Source: Methanoregulaceae archaeon UBA288 (GTDB lineage: Archaea; Halobacteriota; Methanomicrobia; Methanomicrobiales; Methanospirillaceae). From it: a stretch of 20,157 bases of DNA. Below the pieces are notes generated by a model. It made no database searches, was not told where the DNA came from, and worked only from the letters and a program-made list of their open reading frames with translations. Position numbers and translations under genes: made by a program. Within the stretch, counting starts at the first letter, position 1. Each line of letters opens with the position of its first letter. Shown here one piece after another: positions 7,995 to 15,164 of the stretch. Location: the NCBI GenBank assembly GCA_002495225.1, contig DAEF01000191.1, forward strand, positions 285 through 20,441, read 5' to 3'.

Positions 7995-9233
7995 TCACTC
8001 CTTCCTGATGAAGCCCGAGGCAAGCAGGGCCGAGCCGACCGCTCCAATATACTGCGAGTAGCGCGGGACAACGATCTCGGTCTGGAGGAGCTCGCCCATC
8101 GCGTGGACGAGCCCGCTGATCAGCGACGTGCCGCCGACCATGATCACCGGTTCGCGGATGTCGACCTCCTGGAGCTGCTGCTCGTAGACCTGCTCGGCGA
8201 CCGAGTGACAGGCGGCGGCGGCCACGTCCGCGGGAGTGTTGCCGGCTGCGAGCGCGTTCACGAGCGACTGGGTGCCGAAGACGATGCAGTAGGAGTTCAT
8301 GGGGACGTTCTTGGCCGTCCCCTTCATCGCGAGCGGTCCGAGCTCGGTGATGTCGATCCCGAGGCGCTTCGCGGTCATCTCGAGGAACCGTCCCGAGGCG
8401 CCCGCGCAGATCCCGCCCATGGTGAAGACGCCCGGGATCCCGTCCTGGACCGTGATCGCCTTGTTGTCCATGCCGCCGATATCGATCACGGTCGCAAACC
8501 CGTGCTGTCGATCGGCGAGGTAGACCGCGCCCTTCGAGTTGACGGTCAGCTCCTCCTGGATCAGGTCCGCGCCGATCGCGTTGCCGAGCAGGAACCGGCC
8601 GTACCCCGTCACCCCGACCGCCTCGATCTCGGACCGGCGGACCCCCGACTCCTCGAGTGCCAGCGCGATCACCTCGTCGGCCGACTGCTGGACCTGGGTT
8701 GTCGGGCGCCACCCGGTCCCGATCACCTCGTTGTCCTTCATGATGATGGCCTTCGTGGTCGCCGAGCCCGAGTCGAGGCCCATGGTGAGCCCCTCCTGCC
8801 GTTCGCGTGCGAGCAGGGCACGGCGGCGGGCGATCGTGACAAGCGCCTCCATCCGGGTCAGCAGTGTCCCAGAGGTCGTCCGCTCGGTGAACGAGTACGA
8901 GACGACGGGAAGACACGATGCCTCGTGGATGTACCGGCGGAGTTCGTTACGTACAATGGCGGCCTCGGCGCAGCGGAAGCAGGTCGCGATAAAGACTGCA
9001 TCGGCCTCGGCTCTCCCCGTCACGAGCGCCTCGGCCCTCGCGATAATCAGTTTGAGGTCGGCGGAATGAACATCGAGGCCGAATCCCTTTCCGGCGGACC
9101 GGATGTCCGCGAGGGTCACGTCGGGGTAGAAGACCTCCGCCTCGACCTGCCGGGCGGCCTCGTATATCTCGGGCATCACGCCCGAGTACTCGGCCCCGCA
9201 GCCGAGCAGGGCGATGCGAACGGGTACGGTCAT
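7995..9233 (-). CDS. mmp15: Methanogenesis marker protein 15 (Mmp15), CoA-dehydratase-activator-like ATPase
   Basis: 412 residues in two parts. Residues 1-145 form an extra domain with CFRC at 85-88. Residues 150-408 are an ASKHA-fold ATPase of the BadF/BcrA/HgdC type: phosphate-1 motif GLDSGSATTK (152-161), GYGRFLL (210-216), phosphate-2 motif DIGGMDNKA (251-259), and the cluster ligands C276 in GGICAGASGRFLE and C316 in SYCIVFG, which align with the two cysteines holding the bridging [4Fe-4S] of 2-hydroxyglutaryl-CoA dehydratase activator. It should therefore hydrolyse ATP to push an electron to a low potential; its partner is not established. The ATG at 9233 overlaps the mmp5 stop (ATGA), and the next gene, mmp17, starts 5 nt after its stop. 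The frame is open upstream to 9386, but that part is the mmp5 region in another frame. Confidence 0.95.
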   Translation of the reverse strand: MTVPVRIALLGCGAEYSGVMPEIYEAARQVEAEVFYPDVTLADIRSAGKGFGLDVHSADLKLIIARAEALVTGRAEADAVFIATCFRCAEAAIVRNELRRYIHEASCLPVVSYSFTERTTSGTLLTRMEALVTIARRRALLARERQEGLTMGLDSGSATTKAIIMKDNEVIGTGWRPTTQVQQSADEVIALALEESGVRRSEIEAVGVTGYGRFLLGNAIGADLIQEELTVNSKGAVYLADRQHGFATVIDIGGMDNKAITVQDGIPGVFTMGGICAGASGRFLEMTAKRLGIDITELGPLAMKGTAKNVPMNSYCIVFGTQSLVNALAAGNTPADVAAAACHSVAEQVYEQQLQEVDIREPVIMVGGTSLISGLVHAMGELLQTEIVVPRYSQYIGAVGSALLASGFIRKE

Positions 9234-9682
9234 GTGGATACGCCTCCGGGAAGGCTGGAGAGGAACTCCTTGATTGCAGCCACGAACCGGACGCCCTCCT
9301 CGTCGTTGCACGGATAGTCGAGTTCTAGGAGCGGAATGTCGCGCCGGTGGAGCAGGAATTGTACCAGTTCGTTCGTGCGGGCGCAACCCATGCAGCCAAA
9401 CGAGAGGTCGGCATCGCTGATGATGATCCCCGCTTCGGCCTCTTCGATCTGAGGGCCGAACAGTGACATCCGTCCGCGGACGCCGCTCGGAACCTCGACA
9501 GCCGCATACCGGAGCCCCTTCTTGGGGTCCTCGGGTGTGATCTGGAGCGGAGGCGAATCGAGCCCGGGCGTCTGTACTCGCTCGCGGACGGCCAGGGCCG
9601 ATCCGAGCGGCTGGTGCCCGAAGCGGGCGACGAGGTCCGAGAGGATCAGGCTCGTTCCCGGATAGATGTATACCTTGGCCAT
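9230..9682 (-). CDS. mmp5: Methanogenesis marker protein 5 (Mmp5)
   Basis: 150 residues, matching Mmp5 (TIGR03271), function unknown. The ATG at 9682 (MAKVYIYPGTSL) has GGAG upstream and lies one base after the mmp6 stop. Visible features are IIISDADLSFGCMGCARTNE, with C97 and C100 as a CxxC, and LLELDYPCNDEEGV, with C125. The latter resembles the dehydratase D-component family (HgdD/BcrB-like), in which a short P-x-L-x-L-D-Y-P segment precedes a cysteine; this is a visual resemblance and inference. Three cysteines could hold an iron-sulfur cluster together with a partner. It is coupled to mmp15 by a 4-nt overlap. Confidence 0.93.
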   Translation of the reverse strand: MAKVYIYPGTSLILSDLVARFGHQPLGSALAVRERVQTPGLDSPPLQITPEDPKKGLRYAAVEVPSGVRGRMSLFGPQIEEAEAGIIISDADLSFGCMGCARTNELVQFLLHRRDIPLLELDYPCNDEEGVRFVAAIKEFLSSLPGGVST

Positions 9683-9683
9683 G

Positions 9684-10163
9684 TCAGGACTCCTCGATGA
9701 GCTCGCGCAGGCGGTCGGGCGATAGCGGCTCATCGTGCTTCTTCGGCTTTGCGCGGAGCAGGTCCGCCTTCTTCGGGTCGCGGAGAGCGCGGAGACCGGA
9801 CGAGATGTACCGAATGAGCCGCATCTCGTTCTCGTGGCCGTAGAAACCGGGCCGGGCCCCGCCGAGGTTTGCACGGCAACGCCGCTCGTCGCCCGGCGGA
9901 AAGCCGCGGTCTTTCACGAAGATCCGGTCGGGATCGAGGGCACGGAGCGCTTTGACCAGACGCTCGACGTCGGCCTCCAGACCGTTGATCATGAGACCGA
10001 AGCAGGTCTCCTTTATCTGGGCTGCTGGCGCGATCTCATAGGCCCGCAGGGCGAGATCGGCGGCGGTCAGGTCCGGTGAATCGACGAAGACGTACTTCGT
10101 CGCGGTGCCGGGACGCACGCCGGGCCGGGCGGGCAACCCGCCCGCGGAGGCTGCCTCGCTCAC
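9684..10163 (-). CDS. mmp6: Methanogenesis marker protein 6 (Mmp6)
   Basis: 159 residues with the Mmp6 (TIGR03272) signature IFVKDRGFPPGDERRCRAN (81-99) followed by GGARPGF, and an earlier cysteine C54 in KETCFGLMING. The role is unknown; it is found only in MCR-bearing archaea. The first 22 residues are poorly conserved in character (Gly/Ala/Pro-rich), but the GTG start at 10163 forms a GTGA overlap with the mmp3 stop at 10162-10160, which supports it. An initiation at a later codon cannot be excluded. The C-terminal 30 residues are Lys-rich and probably exposed. Confidence 0.92.
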   Translation of the reverse strand: MSEAASAGGLPARPGVRPGTATKYVFVDSPDLTAADLALRAYEIAPAAQIKETCFGLMINGLEADVERLVKALRALDPDRIFVKDRGFPPGDERRCRANLGGARPGFYGHENEMRLIRYISSGLRALRDPKKADLLRAKPKKHDEPLSPDRLRELIEES

Positions 10164-11680
10164 GGCCGTACCTCCCGTATATACACAGTCTTTCCTTCCT
10201 TCATCCGTCTCAACTTTCCAGTGTCAATCACTTCTCCGATCAGGTTCGTTCCCTCGAACGGCTCGGAGGTCGGGCCGAACTCGGGACTCGTCGAGAGACG
10301 CACGCCGATCATCCCACGCCCCTTGCGAGCGTCGTTGGTGATCGCAAGCGCGTTCGCAGGGCTCTCGCCCACCGGGGGGTTCTCGGGATGGAGCCGGAGG
10401 TCGATCGGGAGCTTCGGCTTGAAGAGATATACGTCCTCGAACGAAAAGAAGAACGGCATTGTTCCTATCGCGTGGGTCCTGAGCCCTGTCATCCGGCGGA
10501 ATGCCGCCACCGAGCCCGGTGCCGCGACCTCGTCGAGCCGGATATCGATCACGTCCGAGAGCGGGACCGTCGTGACGGAGACTGCACCGGCCGCGAGCAC
10601 CTCGAGCGTGGTCCCGGGTTTCTGATCGATCACGACCCGGTCCCCCTCTTTCTTGTCGGTCTCGAACGCGATGCTCCGGTCGGCCGCAAGGCGAATCGCG
10701 GTCTCGAGCGGAAGGCCGAGGAGGTCGAACCGTTCCGGCTCGCAGGCGACCGCGATCCGGTCTCCATCCCGCGCCAGCTTCACGAGCTCGAGCCCGTGGC
10801 CGACCCGCCCGACGATCGTGTGGAGCGGCGACGCCGGCACGTCCTCGCGATAGATGTAAAGGCAACCACGCCGGGAGCCCCCCGTCCGCGCCGTGACGCA
10901 CCCCTCGCGGCGTCCCCTGGCCTCCTCGGCCGGAACGGGCTCCCCCACAAGCCGCTCCTCCGTAATATGGGTCGAGGCGGTCCGGGTGACGAGGAACTCC
11001 TTCGCCTCGAACGCGAGCAGCATGTGCTCGACCGAGGCGGCGGTGGCGGTCTCGACCTGGTTCCCCCCGTAGCCCTCGGCCGTCACCCCGATACCGGTAA
11101 CAATCTCCATGCCGTCCTCGAGCGCGAGGGTGCGGTCGTTCGTCGTGAACGAGCGGCTCGTGTCCGCCCAGGAGAGGACGGGCTGGACCGTCTCGAGCCG
11201 GTCTTCCCCCCCGAGGCGGTCCACGACCGCCCGGCCCGCGACGATGGTCCCCACCACGCCGCCGCCCGCACCGGCCCCGTAGTCGGCCGTGTGCCGTGCC
11301 CGGGAGCAGATCAGGTACGACCGGGCCGGGTCGTACCCCCCGCACCCCAGGATCACGTCCCCGCGGCGGTACTGATGGGTCCGTCGGGCCGGTGCGATCG
11401 TGCTCGGAAACGGGCCAAATGCGACCGAGTTGCGGTCGGCCCATCCGACTTTGAGACCTGTAAGCGATCCCGGATCGGGAAGTCTGCTCCCGGGGGCGAC
11501 CTCGACCGTCACCTCCCCCGAGGTCGTCAGGAGCCGGAGGTTCGCGGTGGCGGCAGCTTCAGTCGACGAGGGACGGATCACGGCAACGGTGAAACGGGGG
11601 TCGAGTTCCTGGCAGAGGTCGGCAAGGGTTGCCCCCTCGGGAAGTTCGCGAGGGGTGCCGTCGTACTGGATCGTCAGCAT
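10160..11680 (-). CDS. mmp3: Methanogenesis marker protein 3 (Mmp3, UPF0288)
   Basis: 506 residues from ATG 11680 (MLTIQYDGTPRELPEGATL), chosen because GAGG lies about 8 nt upstream and the ORF extension to 11728 would overlap atwA. Family: Mmp3/UPF0288 (TIGR03268), a subunit of the MCR activation complex with McrC, Mmp7, Mmp17 and A2. The first 65 residues look like a beta-grasp (ThiS/MoaD-like) domain (inference). Cysteines C113 (LGCGGYDPARSY) and C125 (YLICSRARHT) lie in a glycine-rich block that also has DYGAGAGGGVVG; they are candidate cluster ligands. The rest includes a cyclophilin-like region, as recorded for the family. It sits 7 nt after the atwA stop and overlaps mmp6 by 4 nt. Confidence 0.95.
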   Translation of the reverse strand: MLTIQYDGTPRELPEGATLADLCQELDPRFTVAVIRPSSTEAAATANLRLLTTSGEVTVEVAPGSRLPDPGSLTGLKVGWADRNSVAFGPFPSTIAPARRTHQYRRGDVILGCGGYDPARSYLICSRARHTADYGAGAGGGVVGTIVAGRAVVDRLGGEDRLETVQPVLSWADTSRSFTTNDRTLALEDGMEIVTGIGVTAEGYGGNQVETATAASVEHMLLAFEAKEFLVTRTASTHITEERLVGEPVPAEEARGRREGCVTARTGGSRRGCLYIYREDVPASPLHTIVGRVGHGLELVKLARDGDRIAVACEPERFDLLGLPLETAIRLAADRSIAFETDKKEGDRVVIDQKPGTTLEVLAAGAVSVTTVPLSDVIDIRLDEVAAPGSVAAFRRMTGLRTHAIGTMPFFFSFEDVYLFKPKLPIDLRLHPENPPVGESPANALAITNDARKGRGMIGVRLSTSPEFGPTSEPFEGTNLIGEVIDTGKLRRMKEGKTVYIREVRP

Positions 11681-11687
11681 CGCAGCC

Positions 11688-13298
11688 TCAGGCTGGACTG
11701 CCGGCAGCCATGATCCGGCGCTCCTCATCGGTCAGATGCTCGAGCACTTCTGCCGTGGGCCCGATCTTGATGATCTTGCCGCCGCGCATCAGCGCGAGCC
11801 GGTCGCAGATGTCGCGGACAAAGTCCATGTCGTGGCTGACGACAATGAACGTCTCCTCCATCTCCTCGCGGGCATGCAGGATCGAGTGCTTGACGTCGAT
11901 CTTCGTGATCGGGTCCATGGTCCCCGTCGGCTCGTCCAGTATCACCAGCATCGGTTCCCGGATCAGCACCTGCGCCAGGGCGACGCGGTGCTTTTCGCCT
12001 TCCGAGAGCTGCCCCGGGAGCCGGTCGAGCACGGCCCGGCTCTTCTCGTCCGAGAAGCCGGCCATCTTGAGGGTCACGATCGCCTTGCGCATGGCCAGTT
12101 CCTTGGGGAACTCCAGGCCGATCGCGTCGGTCAGGTTGTCCAGGACGTTGCGGTGCGGAAAGAGGTCGTACTCCTGGTGCAGAAGACCGATATACCCCTT
12201 TGCCCTGCCGCGGAACTCGATCCCCGGCTTGGTCATGTCCACCCACTCGTCTCCTACGCGGATGTTCATCTCCCCGCCCGTCGGCTCGATGATCCCCGAG
12301 ATGATCCGCGAGAGTGTGGTCTTGCCCGCCCCCGAGCGCCCGATGATCCCGAAGATCTCACCCCGCTTGACGTCGAAGCTGACCCCGTTGACAGCGCGCA
12401 CGACCCCACGATCGACGGAGATGTACCGCTTCATCACGTCCCGCGCGACCAGGAGGTTCTCACCGAGGTCGGGCTTCTCGAACGCCTCGAGGTCGGCGTA
12501 GTCCTGCATGAACCGCGCCACGACCTCGGCGGGCTCGCCCAGGGCAACGATCTCTCCATATTCGAGCAGCATTGCCCGATCGGCTAGGCTCTCGATCACG
12601 TTCGAGAAGTGGGAGGTGACGACCATGCCCATCCCCTGGTCCTTGACCGAGGTCTTCAGGACCCCGTGGACGATGGTCGCCGTCTCCGGGTCGAGCGTGC
12701 CCGTCGGCTCGTCAGCGAAGAGCAGGAACGGTTCCTTGGCGAGCTGCCGCGCCAGCACGACCCGCTGCTTCTCCCCGCCCGAGAGGTCGCGGGCGATGTG
12801 CATCATGCGGTGGGAAAGGCGGACCTCGTCCAGCAGATCGGCGGCCCGGCTGACGGCTTTCTCGGACGGAAACCCGATGTCGTCGAGGGCGTGGAGCACG
12901 TTCTCGATGACGCGGTCGTTGCCGTAGAGCGCGAAGGTCCGCTGGAACATGATCGCGGTCCGGGCCATGAGCTCGCGGCGGGTCGGGTCGTCGCAGCCCC
13001 AGAGGTCGACGTCGAGCGGGGAGAAGGTGCAGCCGCAGCCAGGACAGGGCGTCCCGGCGTGGCTCGGCAACTCCACACGCCCACATCCGGTGCAGCGTGC
13101 GACGTGGTAGATCACCTGCCCCGAGGTCGGCGGCTGGTCCACGCCGCGGAGCAGGTGCATCAGCACGGTCTTACCCGCGCCCGACCGGCCGATGATCCCA
13201 ACGATCTCGCCTTCGCCGATCTCAAAGTTGATCTTCTTGAGGGCCTGGGTGCCGTCGAAGACCATGGAAAGGTCCCGTATGGTGATCAATGCGGTCAT
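11688..13298 (-). CDS. atwA: MCR system component A2, double ABC-type ATPase
   Basis: 536 residues, the usual length for A2 (TIGR03269). Two ATPase halves: Walker A GRSGAGKT at 37-44 and 320-327, signature LSGGE at 172-176 and LSEGE at 431-435, Walker B FLLFADE at 191-197 and LVILDE at 451-456, switch histidines H230 and H489. A cysteine insertion in the first half (C69, C72, C85, C88, C90) looks like a zinc or cluster site and is typical of A2. There are no membrane helices. A2 couples ATP hydrolysis to reduction of Ni-F430 in methyl-coenzyme M reductase. It is the first gene of the operon; the ATG at 13298 lies about 46 bp downstream of a TATA box. The ribosome site is weak. Confidence 0.97.
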   Translation of the reverse strand: MTALITIRDLSMVFDGTQALKKINFEIGEGEIVGIIGRSGAGKTVLMHLLRGVDQPPTSGQVIYHVARCTGCGRVELPSHAGTPCPGCGCTFSPLDVDLWGCDDPTRRELMARTAIMFQRTFALYGNDRVIENVLHALDDIGFPSEKAVSRAADLLDEVRLSHRMMHIARDLSGGEKQRVVLARQLAKEPFLLFADEPTGTLDPETATIVHGVLKTSVKDQGMGMVVTSHFSNVIESLADRAMLLEYGEIVALGEPAEVVARFMQDYADLEAFEKPDLGENLLVARDVMKRYISVDRGVVRAVNGVSFDVKRGEIFGIIGRSGAGKTTLSRIISGIIEPTGGEMNIRVGDEWVDMTKPGIEFRGRAKGYIGLLHQEYDLFPHRNVLDNLTDAIGLEFPKELAMRKAIVTLKMAGFSDEKSRAVLDRLPGQLSEGEKHRVALAQVLIREPMLVILDEPTGTMDPITKIDVKHSILHAREEMEETFIVVSHDMDFVRDICDRLALMRGGKIIKIGPTAEVLEHLTDEERRIMAAGSPA

Positions 13299-13339
13299 TG
13301 TGATGCGTCCCTACCTGTAAATGTGGCTGATCTACGATA

Positions 13340-14179
13340 TTACCTTTTATATGCCTTCGGTCCACGCAACAGCCCGGCTGCGATATCCACGACCTCGACC
13401 AGGTCCGTGATAGTCCTGCCGGCCGCATCCCGGACCGTCGCCGATCGCTCCCCCGGCTGCTGCAGGGAGAGGACGCCGAGGTCCGCTTCACGCATGGCTG
13501 CAACGTCGTTCTCCCCGTCGCCGACCATCAGAACCCGGTCGTACGACTCGCGGAGTCGCCGGACGATCGCGGCCTTTCCGGACGGGGTTGCCGTTCCGTT
13601 AACCCGGTCGTCGGGGATACCGAGCCGCCGTGTCATGGGCAGGAGTTTCTCGACCCGGTCGCCCGAGGCAACGTAGACATCGGCTCCGAGGGCCGAAAGG
13701 CCCCTGATCGCCTCGACTGCACCCGGAAACGGCACGCCGCCGGTCGCGATGGTGTACTCGACCCCGGGGAGCCCCAGGTTCACGATCACGCCCACGTTCA
13801 GGGCAACGGCCGGCTGGTCCCGGCAGCACGCCCAGACCACCCGGATGCAGTCCTGGAGGTCGCCGACCCGGGCACGCCGGTCGCCGAAGAGGGCAACGCC
13901 GACCTCGTCGAACGAGACGGGGCGGTTGGCACAGGAGACGGCATAACTGACGTTGTTGGCGATGAGATAGGTCGAGAGGAGGGTCGCTGCCGGTTCCGCC
14001 ATCACGTCCCGGGGCCTCACGGGGAGCATGGTCAGCACCCGGTCGGGCGACTCCGTCGTCAGGGTCGTGGTCTGGACATCGGGCATGACCTCCCCGGAGA
14101 GAACGTCCTTCGCGGTACGCCACGTGCTGAGCAGGGTGCCGGCCGAGTCGAAGACAACGGCGATCCGCGCGGAGGTCAT
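13340..14179 (-). CDS. HAD-superfamily protein, soluble P-type-ATPase-domain-like
   Basis: 279 residues from ATG 14179. HAD motifs in order: motif I FDSAGTLL (nucleophile D11), motif II YVASGDR (S172), motif III K202 in SGKAAIV, motif IV MVGDGENDVAAM (D221, D225). The middle cap (about 20-140) is divergent and has several cysteines (C83, C111, C118, C119). The second position of motif I is alanine instead of the aspartate used by most HAD phosphatases; P-type ATPases have threonine there, and the C-terminal block GDGENDVAAMREADLGV also resembles them. It may thus be a slow phosphatase, a phosphotransferase or a regulator; the substrate is unknown. It is divergent from the ribose-1,5-bisphosphate isomerase gene and lies just upstream of atwA on the same strand. 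Confidence 0.85.
   Translation of the reverse strand: MTSARIAVVFDSAGTLLSTWRTAKDVLSGEVMPDVQTTTLTTESPDRVLTMLPVRPRDVMAEPAATLLSTYLIANNVSYAVSCANRPVSFDEVGVALFGDRRARVGDLQDCIRVVWACCRDQPAVALNVGVIVNLGLPGVEYTIATGGVPFPGAVEAIRGLSALGADVYVASGDRVEKLLPMTRRLGIPDDRVNGTATPSGKAAIVRRLRESYDRVLMVGDGENDVAAMREADLGVLSLQQPGERSATVRDAAGRTITDLVEVVDIAAGLLRGPKAYKR
13344..13352 (-). promoter_or_regulatory. TATA box for the atwA-mmp operon
   Basis: On the minus strand ATATAAAAG lies within the last codons of the HAD gene (A-Y-K-R-stop). With the usual archaeal spacing, transcription would begin near 13320, leaving a leader of about 20-25 nt before atwA. The 41-bp gap after the HAD gene is AT-rich compared with the window. The box is a close match to the archaeal consensus, but its codons are also needed for coding, so chance is possible. 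Confidence 0.6.
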
Positions 14180-14189
14180 ATCGGTGATA

Positions 14190-14218
14190 CCAACATCTTT
14201 GTACACGGTCCAACATCT
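14190..14218. repeat. 9-bp direct repeat, possible operator in a divergent promoter region
   Basis: CCAACATCT occurs at 14190-14198 and again at 14210-14218, exactly 20 bp apart (two helical turns), with TTGTACAC between. The pair fills the 40-bp gap between the divergent starts of the HAD gene (14179, minus) and the isomerase gene (14220, plus). Such spacing suits a dimeric regulator bound on one face of the helix (inference). No clear TATA box with normal spacing is visible for either gene; the isomerase mRNA may be leaderless. Confidence 0.4.
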
Positions 14219-14219
14219 A

Positions 14220-15164
14220 ATGATTGACGCTGACATGACGCTCGAGGAGACGGCGGAGGGAATCCGGAGCATGGAGATCCGCGGGGCCGGGCGGATCGCC
14301 CGGGCCGCGGTCGAGGCGCTCGATGCCCACGCTGCACGCCTGACCGCAACGACGCTCGACGAGTTCCGGATAGGGATGCGGCGGGCCGCGGACCTGCTGG
14401 TCGCGACACGGCCGACCGCGGTCTCGCTCCCGAACGCGGTCAGAGCCGTGATGCGGACCCTCGAGCCCGACCTGCCGCTCGAGGACGCGAGGGCTGCCCT
14501 CCACGAACGCGCCCGTGCGTTTGTCGCGTCCTCGTTCGGCGCGGTCGAGAAGATCGGTGAGTTTGGCGCCCGGCAGATTCTCGACGGCGACGTTGTCATG
14601 ACCCACTGCAACTCCGAGGCCGCCCTCGCCTGCATCGTCGCGGCTCACCGGCAGGGCAAGGCGATCGAGGTCTTCGCGACCGAGGTCCGGCCGCGGGGGC
14701 AGGGGTTGCTGACGATCCGACGTCTCAACGACGAGGGGATCCGGACCAGCTACATCGTCGACTCTGCCGCGCGGTCGTTCGTCAACGAGGTCGACCTCGT
14801 CATCGTCGGAGCCGACGCCATCACCGTCAACGGCGCGGTCGCGAACAAGATCGGGACAGCTTCGATCGCGCTCGCCGCCCACGAGGCGCGCACGAACGTC
14901 GTGGTCGCGGCCGAGACCTACAAGTTCGCGCCCTTCACGCTCCGCGGGGACCGGATCCCGATCGAGGAGCGCCCCGCATCCGAGGTGCTCTCGGACGAGA
15001 TCGCGGCGACCCTGCCCCACGTCAGGGTCCGGAACCCGGCCTTCGACGTGACCCCGGCCGAATACGTGGACCTGATCATCACGGAGGCGGGCGCGATCCC
15101 TCCCTCGATGGCCTGGCTGATCATACGCGACTACCTCGGGTGGTCGATCGAGGAGTTCTACTAG
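14220..15164 (+). CDS. Ribose-1,5-bisphosphate isomerase (e2b2, eIF2B-like)
   Basis: 314 residues, matching archaeal R15P isomerases (TIGR00511; the Thermococcus enzyme has 322). It opens near MTLEETAEGIRSMEIRGAGR and has the catalytic cysteine C130 in MTHCNSEAAL and the aspartate D199 in VGADAITVNGAVANKIGT, matching the Cys and Asp of the Thermococcus enzyme. It converts ribose-1,5-bisphosphate to ribulose-1,5-bisphosphate, the RuBisCO substrate, in archaeal AMP salvage. The related eIF2B and methylthioribose-1-phosphate isomerase families are less likely given the close motif match and the RuBisCO nearby. The start is ATG 14220 or ATG 14235; neither has a ribosome site. The gene for AMP phosphorylase is not in the window. 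Confidence 0.92.
   Translation: MIDADMTLEETAEGIRSMEIRGAGRIARAAVEALDAHAARLTATTLDEFRIGMRRAADLLVATRPTAVSLPNAVRAVMRTLEPDLPLEDARAALHERARAFVASSFGAVEKIGEFGARQILDGDVVMTHCNSEAALACIVAAHRQGKAIEVFATEVRPRGQGLLTIRRLNDEGIRTSYIVDSAARSFVNEVDLVIVGADAITVNGAVANKIGTASIALAAHEARTNVVVAAETYKFAPFTLRGDRIPIEERPASEVLSDEIAATLPHVRVRNPAFDVTPAEYVDLIITEAGAIPPSMAWLIIRDYLGWSIEEFY

Noticed and set aside
7990..8916. Upstream extension of the mmp17 frame
   Set aside because: Entirely overlaps mmp15; the GTG at 7989 has a well-placed AGGAG.
9683..9874. Upstream extension of the mmp5 frame
   Set aside because: Overlaps mmp6; the ATG at 9682 gives the normal family start.
10076..11713. A 545-codon plus-strand frame opposite mmp3
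   Set aside because: Antisense shadow of mmp3, low-complexity Arg/Gly-rich translation, no ribosome site.
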